From positions 687,326 through 751,325 of the forward strand of contig MNCI01014694.1 in assembly GCA_015680685.1 (NCBI GenBank): DNA of 64,000 nt, written 5' to 3'. How positions within the stretch are numbered: the stretch's first letter is position 1; each line of letters opens with the position of its first letter. The notes under the pieces were generated by a model, which saw nothing but the letters and a program-made list of their open reading frames with translations, was not told the origin of the DNA and ran no database searches. Positions 48,979-61,119 of this stretch are shown in pieces. Source of the DNA: Gnetum montanum (taxonomy: Eukaryota > Streptophyta > Gnetopsida > Gnetales > Gnetaceae). The position numbers and the translations under genes were made by a program.

Positions 48979-51900
48979 TTAAATGTAGTACCACTTCAGA
49001 TACAAATGATTCACTGGATTCGAGTGTTTGTTGCCGTCGATATTTGCTAACTTGAATGCACCATTGCCGTATGTGCCAATGACCAGGAAAGGGCCTTCCC
49101 AGTTTGTAGAAAATTTGCCTACTGGTTCATGAATGGCCTTGAGAATGAAGTCTCCTTCCTTGATTAGTCGTTGATGCAGGTTGTGTTGATGCTTCTGTCT
49201 CTGTTTATCCTGATATCTTTCGATGGTGTCGAGCATCTAGATGCATTTATCCTTCACTAAGTCTAAATCCATGATTCTAGGATCATTGTGTTGAGTCTCA
49301 TTTATAATTGCAGAGAGGACCATCTGCAATGAGGGAACCTGTAATTCCAAGTGCAAAACTGCTTCGGATCCATAGACTAGGCTATAGGGCATTCTGTCTA
49401 TAGCTATTCTACACGTCATACGATACGCCCATAGCATGTAGAGGATTTTTCCATGCCATCATTTTTTGTTATTGCTGAGCATCTTATTAAGTAGATTGAT
49501 AATTACTTTGTCTGTGGCTTCTACTTGACCATTTGCTTACGGGTAATAGGGCGAAGAAAAAGATTGCTTGATACTAAGATTATCGCAAAAAGATTTGGTT
49601 TCTGTGCTACTAAATTATGGTCTATTTTTAGTCACAATAGTCATAGGGAGTCCAAATCTGGTTACAATATTGTCTAAGATAAAATGGCAAACCTGTTGAA
49701 ATGTAATCTTTCGTAGGGGGATATCCTCAACCCACTTTGTAAAATACTCGGTGGCGATGATAATGAAGCTATGTCCTGTGGAATACTTAGGCGCAATGGG
49801 ACCTATGATATCTAGTCCCCATCATTGGAATGGAAAAGTAATCTGTGTAGTATGCAACTCGGTTGGCGACACGTGTATTAGGTTTGCGTAACGCTGGCAC
49901 GTGTCACACATCTTAACTTTGGTAAGACAGTCTTTTTCCATGTATGGCCAATAGTACCCTAAGCATCTGATTTTAGCAGCCATGGCTCGCGGGGCTACAT
50001 GTCCTGCACACAGCCCCTCATGGACTTTGCTAACTATTCACTGTGTTTGATCATTATTAACGTAGGTTAGCAATACCCCATCAAAAGAGCATCTACAGAG
50101 AGTACTATCTCTGATGATGACATATTTCCTAGCACGCTTGCACACTACATCTTTTTGTGCATGCATTAGCTCGTGTAGTGGTTTTCCATGCAGAAGGTAA
50201 GTCTTAATATTGTCATACCATTCTGGCATTCCTCCGGCATTTAATGAAGAGATTTGTGCCGCTTGAATGACAAGGTCTCTACATTCCATCATTAAAGTGG
50301 GCCAAGTGGCAAACAAGTGTGGTGGCACATTTAGTGCCAGTGTTGCCAGTGCATCGACCACAGTGTTTTCGTTATGCAGCACATGTTGGACATCGATTAT
50401 CACAAATTGTTTTAAGAGATCTTTAGCCACATCGCAGTAGGGCTATAGATGCATAGCTTTGTAGGCGTAGACTCCTGTTATTTAATTAATGACAAGCATC
50501 AAATTGCCTTGGATTGCCAGATGCTGAACATTGAGTTTTCTGGCTATCAACAATCCTTTGAGGAGCCCTTCATACTCTGCCACATTGTTCGTACAAGGGA
50601 AGGCTATGAGGTAAGCCAATGGACGTACATCCTCAAGGGAAAGCGTAATAACAGCGATGGCACTACCGCCTCTAGTAGTTGAAGCACCGTTGAAGTATAA
50701 CGTCTCTTCGAGGCCTGTTGATACAGGGCTTAAACTATGTACATGCTCATTCGGAAATTATGGCTCTATCGTAGCTTGGTTGTTAATAGGCGATGTCGCT
50801 AGTTAGTCAGCTATAGCCTGACCTTTGGTGGACGATTGGCCAACATAATGTAAATCGAATTCAGCTGTGATAGCTTTCCAGCGAGCTATCCTACTACTCT
50901 CATACAAGTTTTTTGAGATAGCCCGCAGAACATTGTTTTTGCAAATTATGTTGACCTGACTGTGAAAAAGATAATGCCTACATTTTTTAAGTGTGAAAAC
51001 CAATGCCAAAAAATTACACTCCACTTTATTGTACTTTGTTTCGTATGCAAATAGAGCATGACTTAGATAATATATAGGGGTTTCTGACCTATCGTTCCTT
51101 TTTTGGCAAAGTAACGTAGCTATAGACACATCTAAATTAGCTAGATAAATGTAAAAGGGTTGATCCCTTTGTGGCAGGAAAACTATTGGTAAATGTAGCA
51201 GCTCCCCTTTTAAGTTGTCAAATGCACGCTAGCAATCATCGGTCCATTCAAAATTAACACCCTTCTTAAGAAGATGTTGCACGGGATGTAGTTTATTTGT
51301 TAACTTTGAAATGAACTGCCTGATAAATTGTAGTTTGCCCTGCAACCCATGTAGTTCTTTGAGGTTTTTAGGTGGCGTTAAATCAACGATGACCTTAACC
51401 TTGTTGGGGTCGACTCGGATGCCAATCTTTGATACCACAAACCACAACATGTGTTCGGTTTTGACTCTGAATACGCATTTCTTTCGGTTGAGCCGTAAGT
51501 GATGTTTGAGACATCATTTAAAGACTAATTCTAGGTCTTCTGAATGATCTTTTGACTTTATAGACTTGACAGTTATGTCATCCACGTAGTCGTTCAATCT
51601 CCCTAAAAGGTAGTCACTAAAGATGTATGTCATAGCTCGTTGATATGTTGCCCCGATGTTTTTTAGCCCAAAAGACATCATAGTGTAATAGAAGGTTCCC
51701 CAGGGCATCATGAATGTTGTGGTCAATTGATGCTCTGGGTTAATACGAATTTGATTATAACTTGAGAAGCCATCCATAAAGGATAGAAGCACATGACCAG
51801 CTATTGTATCAATCAGTTGGTCGATACTCGATAATGGAAAATTGTCCTTAATCATGGCTTTGTTCAGATCCCGGAAGTCTATGCAGATGCGTATGCCTCC

Positions 51901-52446
51901 TGTTTTCTTAGTAACAACTACGATGTTGGACACTCAGTCTGAGTAATCAACCACGTGAATGAAACCAGCCTGATATAGATTGGTGATTTCATTACACACT
52001 GCTAGCACAATTTCTAGCTTAATATTTCTTGCCTTTTCTCTAATTGCTTTGATGCATGTGTCTAAAATTATGTTATGCTGTATTAATCTTGGGTCTAATC
52101 CCGGCATGTCTTCATATGACCATGCAAATACAACAACGTTATTTTGGAGCACTTCTGTTATGCCACTCTATGTCTGTTGATCTAGGAGGGAACTAACCCT
52201 GAGAGTTTCATTTTTGCCTTTATGTGTAACCATAGGGACCTCGTTGAGAGGGTCCTCGATCACGTCACCAGCCTCCAGGTCTAAAGTTCAGGCTAGGTAT
52301 ATAGGTCAATTTGGGGATATTTCTGATGTTGCTATGGTTGCGTCATAAAGGGAAGGGTCTATTTCTATTAGCGTGTAATTAAGCTATCTAATGGTCTCTC
52401 CATATGGGCCCGTTAAGGTTAATGGTGTGGATAAGGCTGCGTCCAT
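48979..52446 (-). pseudogene. pol: pol of element D, frame without indels
   Basis: One frame of 1155 codons from the ATG at 52446 to the stop at 48979-48981, broken only by stop codons. Linker with DLEAGDVIEDPL; RT with IRICIDFRDLNKA, PWGTFYYTMMSFGLKN and YVDD at 51588-51577; RT-linked RNase H (about 51130-50800); second RNase H (about 50720-50430); HAENTV-type connection; integrase zinc region about 50030-49900, core about 49850-49500 and C-terminal WEGPFLVIGTYGNGAFKLA near 49100. Preceded by a TTTTTGCAG acceptor at 52459. It is the best preserved pol here. Confidence 0.9.
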
Positions 52447-52480
52447 TTGCGAATCGCCCTGCAAAAACGCCAAAAAATGG
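52446..52480 (-). promoter_or_regulatory. Candidate 3' splice site before pol ATG (element D)
   Basis: Minus strand: CCATTTTTTGGCGTTTTTGCAG, split here as a pyrimidine-rich tract with AG at 52460-52459; the pol ATG follows after 12 nt. This is the strongest acceptor of the three copies. Confidence 0.6.
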
Positions 52481-53034
52481 AAGTTGTTACATTGTTTTTC
52501 TGCTAATTTGTTAAATGACAAGAGTTTGTTCTTGTTTTCTTTATGTTAGGTTTGCATATTAAAGAGGCTTCCAGTTTAAGGTCTTAGTGGGCCATTACAA
52601 ATATGCACAGTTTGTAAAACAAATGACGAGCTAGGCTTCCTAGATGCTAACGTATGAAATAAGAAGATGCAACGTGCTGTGTCTAGTATGTTGTGAAATT
52701 CAAATTTTTGTATAGACCGTAGTTAATGTGGGCAGATTACGAGATGATAAATTATGTATTAGTTTAGGGTCATTTTGGACCATGTTCCACATGATATCTA
52801 TGAAATTAATGCCCTGATCTTTATGTTTCATGTCATATTGACACTGGCATTTTGGGAAAGTTTCGCATCAATCGGGCAGAAAGAAAAGTTAGTTTCAAGA
52901 ATTTTGTTTATAAACTGGTGGTTCATACTCAAAAAAGGTTACAAATATCGCGAATTTGGATTTGGCTATAGCAGATAAGGAGCGAAAGTAAGGCGTAAAT
53001 AGATGATTTTACGAAAACTCTTTCGATTGCAACT
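52481..53034 (+). promoter_or_regulatory. Spacer and candidate promoter of the antisense gene of D
   Basis: Contains one family motif unit on the minus strand (52565-52605, GGCCCACTAAGACCTTAAAC) and a TACAAATA at 52940-52947 on the plus strand, 88 bp before the antisense ATG. No other coding feature was seen. Confidence 0.4.
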
Positions 53035-55061
53035 ATGGCACCAAAGGTAAAAGGGAAGAATGCTAAACTGGCAAGGATTGACGAAGTGCAGGAGAGTTTG
53101 CAGTGGGCTTTGCAGGCTAGAGTCGAGGCTCGGGAAGTTACTCCGCTGAACCAATAAGTCATCGTCCATCCTTTTTGCACTATTGTTATATTTGTTGTAG
53201 CGTCATAGTTTGTATATTATTTTCCTGAATGCGTATGTTGCATTGGGCATTAATATCTATTTATGCGGACTAAGCTATTATGGTTTGCAATATTACCTTT
53301 GTCTTCGTTGTTGGAGACTAACCTCATATTGTTACAAGGGTTTAGGTAACATTGAGTGATATTAAGCAAACGTAGTGGATGATCAGGGTTTTGTTTTCTT
53401 TTCCTTTATTCCTGTAATAGTTACATGCTACATTGGAGTAATACGTAGTGTTGCTTTCATCACCGTTGTTAGAGACAGACCTTGAGCTGTTGCAAGGGTT
53501 TGGGCGATTCTGGCCATGCATTTTCGGTGAAATCTATAATTTTCTGGGAATCAGGAGAACCCTATTGTAGCATGATGAATGTTCATGTCTAAATTTTTTG
53601 TCTAATAATAATATGTTTTCATTATACAATATTATGTTAAAGCCCGTCCTAATCGTTTTGGACATCGTGGGTGTTCTATGCTGCATGCATGTTCCCGCAA
53701 CCAATGTTCCTCCTCCTCATGCTCGTATAAAGGAGGAGGCGGTGTGGTTCCGAAAGGGTGCGTGGAGGTTCTTGAAATTTTTGCTTCGTAATTATAGCGT
53801 AATCATCTGGTCGCATCTACCAAGCAATGTAGCTGCTACTATTTTGGAGATGCTACTGGTTGGTTCAACATAGAGCATCTTGGCATCCCTGAAAGATGGT
53901 AGAATTGAAGCTGTGCAGGTGCAAGACCGTGAATAGAGCACCAAAGGTTTAAGATGTTTGAGCTAGATCTGGGAGATGCCCAGATTCAACTATTATCATG
54001 TCTGCAATACTTTGTTCGTGGCCCATCACCTCACAACCTACTTCCAGAACCCACCTGGTACCGTGTATTACGTAGGCAGGTAAGAATTTAAATTTATGTC
54101 ATTTCGATGTGTCGCAACATGCTAACTACTATTTAAATTTATGTTGAGTGTAAAGAATTCACCCATCTTCTGTGATGTAGATTCTTCATCAATGACAACG
54201 GTCTCCTGGGCGATAATGATACATTGTCATTGACTAAAAGGGCTATAAGTGAATTCACTTCTATTAGCAATGTACGGGCCGCTGTCATGGGACAACTAGC
54301 GTTCGAAATTCCAGAATACCTGACCCACTATGCTGACTTATTTTCTAGATGTAGAAATCTCGGATGGTTGGATAGGGAATGGACTTTGGATCCTCCCCTT
54401 ACTATCGTAAATGTGTAAAGGAAAATCCCTCCGTTTCCTTTGCCATTCAGACCTAGTAAACTTCATTATGATGATGAATTATATCAATGTTATCAGCTAG
54501 TGATGATGTGTCAAGTTGTCTCATTTTTTTTGTTACCTCGGTTTAACTATTGTTTTATGTGAGCAGTTAGGGAATCACGGGAAATCACCATCATGGCTTC
54601 CGGTTACGAGGCGAGTAATCTCTTTTTCCACTATGGTGATATAAAGGAGACACAACACTGGCTTGGCCATAAAGTGACCCCAGTTTTTTTAACCAATAAC
54701 CTTCGAGAGGCTGGACTGATGGACCTATTCTTGGCCATAACCCCTGATGTTACTATGGGTGAAATGTTGACCTTGGTCAACTCCTTCAACAAAGAAGCTA
54801 AGCGTCTCTGCATACGTGTGTGTAACGTGCACGTAAATTCTGACATCAACACTCAGCTATTCGTCAATCTCTTTGGGGTCCCCTTCGATGGCTTTCCTAC
54901 AGAGGAAAAGTTGAAGAGGAGCGCCAAGTACTCGAAAGAGATAGAGGAGTGGCTAGGCGTTAAGAAGGAGGCTAAAGGAATTCCTACAGATGGGATCGAG
55001 TTAGAAGTGGCCAATACCATTTACCCCCTTTTTTGAGCCCATGCCTTCCCCAATACACTCT
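53035..55061 (+). pseudogene. Antisense multi-exon gene of element D, exons 1-4, cut by element E
   Basis: Plus strand, opposite to element D. Exons: e1 53035-53153 (119 bp, start MAPKVKGKNAKLARIDEV), e2 53631-54079 (449 bp), e3 54181-54455 (275 bp), e4 54567-55061, ended by insertion of E. Introns: 53154-53630 (both sites mutated by one base), 54080-54180 (GTAAGA...GATGTAG), 54456-54566 (GTAAAC...GAGCAG). Exon 2 has VLDIVGVLC, VPPPHARI, GAWRFLKFLL, SVIIWSHLPSN and NTLFVAHH followed by NPPGTVYY, the clearest HAD/FCP1-like order; the first Asp is kept, the other catalytic aspartates are not. Exon 4 is open for 147 codons with YGDIKETQHWLG and LMDLFLAITPDV. Stops in exons 2 and 3 mark decay. 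Confidence 0.8.
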
Positions 55062-56562
55062 TGAAACACCACAAAATTCTGAGCTTAGTACTTCTCCAAC
55101 AAGAATCGAGCTAATTCATGATGCTCCCCAACATGACTGAAGCTTGAGGGCCTCACAGACAGCTTCAAGCAGAGTCGAACTCAACAAGAAATGGTTCCCT
55201 GGGACCCGTAGAAGACCACGACAACATCTGGCATCAAACATGGCAAATTTGGAGCTCAAGGTACTTGGTTTTCACTGAGTATGCAGTATGCAGTGTGCAC
55301 GCCCAGCATACATGCCCAACGTGCACACCTAGCGTATACGCCCATCGTGCACACCTTACATGTACGCTCAACACTTACAACTAATGTGTATGCCCAACAT
55401 GTGACTCTAAAGACTGCATGAAACAGACACTCTGGAGCAAGATTTCATTCAAGGCACCAACTCATAGGGATAGAGCAATTGTCAGGCATCATCATGGGCT
55501 CCAAAAAATCGAGTTTTGGCCTCGAAATCATGCACTTTAGAGTTCATATGCTGAGCGTGTATAGTGTGTACGCCCAGCATATACGCCCAGTATGTACAGC
55601 ATGTATGCTCAGTGTGTAGCACCACGAATACCAATCAAAGCTCTCCAAAACCATGTAAAATCAAGTCTAAGTAAGCTGAACATCCACAGGCAGCATTCGC
55701 GTGACATCCAAATTCAAATTCAAGGGCCAAATTTGATGCTTCTTGTTGTAGTGGTGGTTTGTAAAAATGACTTCTTTTGTTTTAGTTAAGTCTGTACGCT
55801 GAGTTCACATGCCCAACGTATACACACTGGCGTGCAGCAATATACGTTGGCATGTAACACGCTGTACACTTGTAAAATTTCATTCTTTTGCACTTGGTCA
55901 ACACGCCACATGTCACCCGACCCAAGAGTCCAGTATCCCACAACAAATCATCCCCTCTAAGATCTGAGTCTAACGTCTAAACTTGTATAAAAACCCTGAC
56001 TTTTGACCAAATCGGGGTTTGAAAAATTAAAAGATCGGAGCAAAAATTTGGGCAAGACACACAGAGAGATCCAGAACGCGGCATCCTGAGGCTAGACTTC
56101 CAACTTGCACGCTGAGCATACAGCCTTCACGCTGTGCTTGCAGCCAAATCCAGCAAACAATCATCCCCTTGCATCCACCGGAGCCTTCCGTTTGTCTTGT
56201 GTCAGATTCACAACTGCGTTAGACCAGTGCATTGTCACTTTCCATTTTGCAATAATATTGCCACATTTCTTTTGCTAAGATCTATCATATTTCTTTGTTC
56301 GTTCTTGTTTACTACTATTACGTTTCTGTATGTTTATGCTCTAGTTTACATTTATTACACCATTTGCATATAACCCAGCATATTGCATGTTGGCATACAT
56401 TCAGGGAAATCCTTGTCTGATCTGCGTGCAGACCACCCAAGGTACTCTACCTTCGTTAGTTCCAACTCGTCCTCAGGCGAAGGTAGGGTCTTCTGTGCTT
56501 GCCCGACGATCTCTTAGTCTCTGTTCTGTTCCAGCCAAAGATCGACAATTTCGGACAGTACA
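55062..56562 (+). repeat. 5' LTR of element E
   Basis: 1501 bp, starts TGAAACACCACAAAATTCTG and ends TTCGGACAGTACA. TATAAAAA at 55986. Carries GTGTACGCCCAGCGTATAC-type words at 55270-55400 and 55550-55620. The end segment matches the other family LTRs in structure (TGTCTGATCTGCGTGCAGAC). Confidence 0.85.
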
Positions 56563-56567
56563 GAAAA

Positions 56568-56584
56568 TGACGCTAGAAGGAGGG
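56568..56584 (+). promoter_or_regulatory. Primer-binding site of element E
   Basis: TGACGCTAGAAGGAGGG, five bases after the LTR. It differs from the B site at two positions, each a transition. Confidence 0.65.
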
Positions 56585-56754
56585 CCTAAAACTGTTTAAA
56601 CTTACTTAGATCTCATACACACACCCTCGTGCTTTAGATCTGTACCTTGGTTTTCCCAGATTCACATTGTGCCAATACTAAACCCGGTTCTAAACTTCCC
56701 GGATTTGTACCCTATTTTGCAGCATTCTCAGCGTCTACACACTACACGCCCCAT

Positions 56755-56945
56755 GCTCCACGCTGTAGACTTTGTCTACACGCTGCCGCCAACCTGTACG
56801 CTGTAAACCCTGTCTACATGCTGCCCAGCCCAATTGCACGTTGTACGCTATAGACCCTCTCTACATGCTGCCCAGCCCACTTACACACTGTATGCTGTAG
56901 ACCCTATCTACACATTGCCCAGCCCACTTGCATGCTGTACACTAT
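56755..56945 (+). repeat. Hairpin minisatellite in the 5' leader of E
   Basis: Four to five units of about 45-48 bp: CTGCCCAGCCCACTTGCACG, then CTGTA CGCTGTAGACC and CTGTCTACA. The first unit has a perfect 7-bp stem TGTAGAC-TTT-GTCTACA (56764-56780). It lies between PBS and gag ATG, where packaging and dimerisation signals of retroelements usually sit. The rest of the leader (56585-57080) has no gene. Confidence 0.7.
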
Positions 56946-57080
56946 CTCTGTACGCTGGTCGTTGAAGCCTATATGCTGAGATCTAGTCTATATGTTGTAC
57001 GCTGCGAACTTAGGTGTACGTTGAATAAGTATACTCATTTCACATCCCTTCCACCGTGTTATATTCACAACCATTTCATC

Positions 57081-60000
57081 ATGAACACTGCGAATCCCAA
57101 TGCTTCAAACAAGCCCATCACAGATATCGTAGGCCCCATGGCCATTCAACAACATATAGTACAACCCACGGCAGGACCTCGTCGGTCTCTCAGACTACAA
57201 GGGAGGAACCCGTCATTTAACATTATAACACAGGAGCAATATAATTTTATATGTGTAAAAATCCAAGCTGGCCTAGTAGTGGATCAAATTGAAATGGAGG
57301 TTAAGAGACAATACGAACTGTTTCATAGGGGAGGACATGAGTTCATCCCTTCCCCGCATGACATCATCCCTCTCTAGAAGCACTACTCTGAGCTCATCTC
57401 CTAGCTCCTCCTAGCAAGGAATCAGCCTCTAGGCCAGCCCATGCCAAACCCCCAAATAAAGGAGGAAGAAGATTTCGTGGCTCAGTTCGAACAGGAGGAT
57501 TCATATCATATCCTCAACCCACAAACTTACGCAAACCCATTGTTTCACCCATTCATGGGGGAGACAATGTCCCTCCAGCCATTTAAAATCACTCAAGCAC
57601 ATGTGCCTCAACAAGAGGCACCCACTCTCATCCCCACTTCTCCTGTGACTGATGCGCAAATCAATACACTACCCCTCTCCATTATTCCTCCCGTCACAAT
57701 GTCACCCTCTCTCTTACAAATGCAACCACAACAATAACCCCTTCAGCCTAATGTAGGCGTCACACTCCCATCTCAGATCCTTGGAATGCCATCTGTGATA
57801 CCAGCTTCTATGGCTCCTCACTATATACCTCAAATCCAATCTCAGGGAGCACATTTCGTGGTCGCAACTCAACAAGTACAAAGTATTCCCTCGCGAACCA
57901 CAACGAGACAATGGGCTACGACTGGCGTTCAACCGAATCAACCCCTTCATTACAATATGCCTCCTCTCGCAATCCCATTCGTGAACATCCCCTAGATACA
58001 ACAACAACAGCAATAGTAGCAACAACAGTCTTTACCTTATGGCATGCCACCTTTAGCAACGCCCGCAATAAACATACCACAAATGCAATTCCCGACTGCT
58101 CAATTTTTTGCCTTCCCGCCCACCGTGCAACAGTCCAACCTTCCCACGTCACAGCAACCTATTGCTTCACCCAGTGCTCAAGACTGGGAGAATGCTAAAA
58201 AAATGATGCAAGAACTTACTGAGGAGGTAAGACGCCTTAAAACAGCTAACAACGAAGAGCTTAAGGTCTTGGACTTTTACCAAGACGATCCTATTAGTTC
58301 TTCAGTGCCACCACTAACGTTGGCAAAAGGCGTGTCTCTGCCTCAATTGACCAAATACAATGGGGAGGGAGACCCCAACACCCATCTAGTTACGTTTAGA
58401 TTAGAAAGTTTATTACTTTAGGCATGGCCTCATGAAATCTTGCATGTCTTCACCATTTCCCTTACAAGGAGAGCATTAGACTAGTACCGGGCTCTACCGC
58501 GCAATTCTATATCTTCCCTGGAAGACCTTTTACACCAGTTCATGACTAGGTTTAAATATAATCTAAAACCTGAAGCTACATTAGACAACCTAATACAAGT
58601 GAAACAAGCACCCCTTGAGCTTGTACAAAAATTCATTCAGAGATGGAGTGTTGCGTTAAATGAACTCCATGAAACAATACCTGATACTTACTTGCTCACG
58701 ATCTTAAAGGGAGTAATAAATGATTTCATCAAATCTAAGTTGTACTACCTGAACGCACGCACTCTAAACCAAGCCTTTGTCCAAATAAAGAACATAAAAG
58801 AGGTAGCACAAAATAGTCATGACCTCGTCTACATAGCCTTTAAAAATCAACATACTAAAAAAGATAAGGAAAAGGCTAAACCAATAGTGGCAGCATTAGT
58901 AGAGGCTCAACGAACAGCTACCCAGCAACAAGGTAAACCGCCTACCACCCCCACCAGCTACACTAAACCTCCCCCTAATGCTACACTCAGGCCGTCCACA
59001 TCCCAAGACACTACACCAAGCCAAGCGTGAAATTTTGAGAGGAGAGACCCCTCTCAGTACACACCACTGCCCATAAAACCTTCACAACTGTCTGACCAAC
59101 TACTGAAGGCTGGGCTAATGAAGCATAAGTAGTTGTCCCCCCCAAAAATTTAGAGACATGATCGATTTTGCCAATTGGTCGACAACCCGGGCTTGGCAAC
59201 CCCAAACGAGCCCCCAATTCCAAGAGGCTTCAAGGTAGACCATTTCTGTGAGTACCATCAACGAAATGGACATGGCACATACTATTGCTTCACTTTGAAG
59301 CAAGATATTCAACAAATGATCGATGCAGGCGAGATCACATTTGACAAGGCTAACCTAGTCAAACTGCAAAACCAGTCCATGGGTATATATAAAGATCTCC
59401 TGAACACCAAAGAAGCACCCTACATGATCAACACTATTTATGCAGACAATAGCAATGAAACGCCCAGGAAACCTTTCATGGTTCATGTTCCCTCCACCCC
59501 ACAAACATCGTTACAAACTACATATCCCTCATGTGGTCCTTCTACCTCATGCAAACCTTTTGTCATTCGAGTGCCTCTCGCTATGGTGATAATGCAAGTA
59601 CCACCCCAAACTAAACCATTTATCGTTAGGGTGCCTCCTACTGATACAACTGCTGGCATGACACTGTCGAACCGGCTTACCCCCTTTGTGGTCTGAGTGC
59701 CACCATCGGTTGCTATGGCAGAGGCAACAACGGTGACCTGCCCTACCCCATTTGTCATTCAATTCCTGAAACAACCCCGCGTTCCAACTCCACATGCTCC
59801 CACGCAACCCACAAAAGAATGCCTGGCAGACAAGCTCACGAGGGAACGTTTAGAGAAGGAACGTTCAGCAAAGGAACAACGACTGGCACTGGGGCCTTCG
59901 AAGCCAACCCCATTAAGTGCAATGCCTATGACTCCCACCAATAATGAACCAAACACATGCCGCAAAAGGGAAGAACCGAGAGCACAACCCATGTCAACAC

Positions 60001-61079
60001 CAATAGTCACCGAAAGCAACACGAAAGCCAGCCCGCATGAGATACGGTTATTAGGTCCAATGGCTCAAGTGGCTTTGGACAAGAATGCATCCAATGGCAA
60101 AGACTTAGCTAACGCCTTGACGTAGGTCACCCAAGCCCTTAAACAAAAGAACACGTCATTAAGCTTATATGACCTTGTCTTGACCTCATTAGTTCATAGT
60201 GAAGCCCTGGTACAAATGTTGACGTCGATCCCTGTTAGCGAGAACCTACCTACGGATGAGCCCTCTATATATGCGGTCATGTCTAAACACCAAGAATCCA
60301 AACCCAAATCATTAAAATTCAACCCTGAAAACATTAAAATAAATGAGAGAACAGGAGATGTAACTCACGAACCCATGTTCATAACCATACAAGTTAATCA
60401 GTTCAAGATACATTGGGTACATGTAGACGATGGAGCAGCCACAAATGTGGTACCTTACCCCATTATCGAACAATTGGGCCTTACCGACTTAATCAAGCCA
60501 ATGGCTACAACCTATCTGAAGTCTTTTAATGGATCACGAGTAGTGGTCAAGGGTACATTGACCTTGGACTTCATAGTAGGGGATTGGTTCCCCATCTCTG
60601 TTGACTTTGTGGTTATCAATGAGATGCCTAGCTTCAACTTAATCTTGGGGGGACCCTAGTTAGCCCAATTAAAAGTGGTGTCTTTCCCCATCCATCAGGA
60701 AATTCACATACCATATGAAGGGGGCAAGATCATTATCCATGGAGATACCGCTACTTCCACCATCTCCTCTCACACGGAAGAAAACCCAGGCTTTGAAGTT
60801 AAATTCGAAGAGCTTGAACTACATGACCCACAATGCGAACATAAACTCGAAAAACCTGTGATGAACAAAACAAACAACACCCGAAAGGATGACCAGCACA
60901 TCAAGGGTGATTCCTCAGAAACCACGAAAATAACATCTAAAACAGAAGCATTCGAAAGTATTGACTCAAAACTCGCTCCATTAGACGTCTCCTGGTCAGA
61001 GTTACCTTTCAATGTAATTAGCGAAGGAGATGCCGAATATCAAATTTTCCTCATTAAACACCACACTACCATGAAATAA
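57081..61079 (+). pseudogene. gag-pro: gag-pro of element E, single frame of 1332 codons with stops
   Basis: The ATG at 57081 (MNTANPNASNKPI) opens a frame that stays in phase to the TAA at 61077-61079 and is broken only by about 14 stops (by my reading about ten TAG, three TGA, one TAA). N-terminal Pro/Gln-rich region with a Gln run near 57995-58030; capsid-like region about residues 395-575 (VLDFYQDDPISS, YNGEGDPNTHLVTF, INDFIKSKLYYL); knuckle C-x2-H-x4-H-x4-C at 59247-59288 followed by LKQDIQQMIDAGEI; linker with repeated PFVIRVP motifs; protease with WVHVDDGAATN, Asp-Asp-Gly at 60426-60434, and NLILGGP; acidic tail ending after ELPFNVISEGD. Gag packages RNA; the protease cleaves the polyprotein. 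Not functional as read. Confidence 0.9.
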
Positions 61080-61119
61080 AAAAGATAAAAAAAGATGATA
61101 AACAATTAGTAAACATGAG

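Larger units (their letters stand above)
45913..55061 (-). mobile_element. Element D: Tat/Ogre-like retrotransposon, minus strand, 5' part displaced by element E
   Basis: In element orientation: antisense gene exons 1-4 (53035-55061 on plus), a single motif unit near 52565-52605, pol 52446-48979, array 48955-48655, 3' UTR, PPT 47473-47461, 3' LTR 47460-45913. The gag-pro and 5' LTR should lie right of the window because E is inserted at 55062 within antisense exon 4. Five bases before the outer LTR end are CTTTG; the matching duplication would be outside. Confidence 0.85.

Noticed and set aside
54593-55036. 147-codon frame as an independent plant gene
   Set aside because: It is exon 4 of the antisense gene of element D, with homologues at the same position in A and B and GT-AG introns before it.
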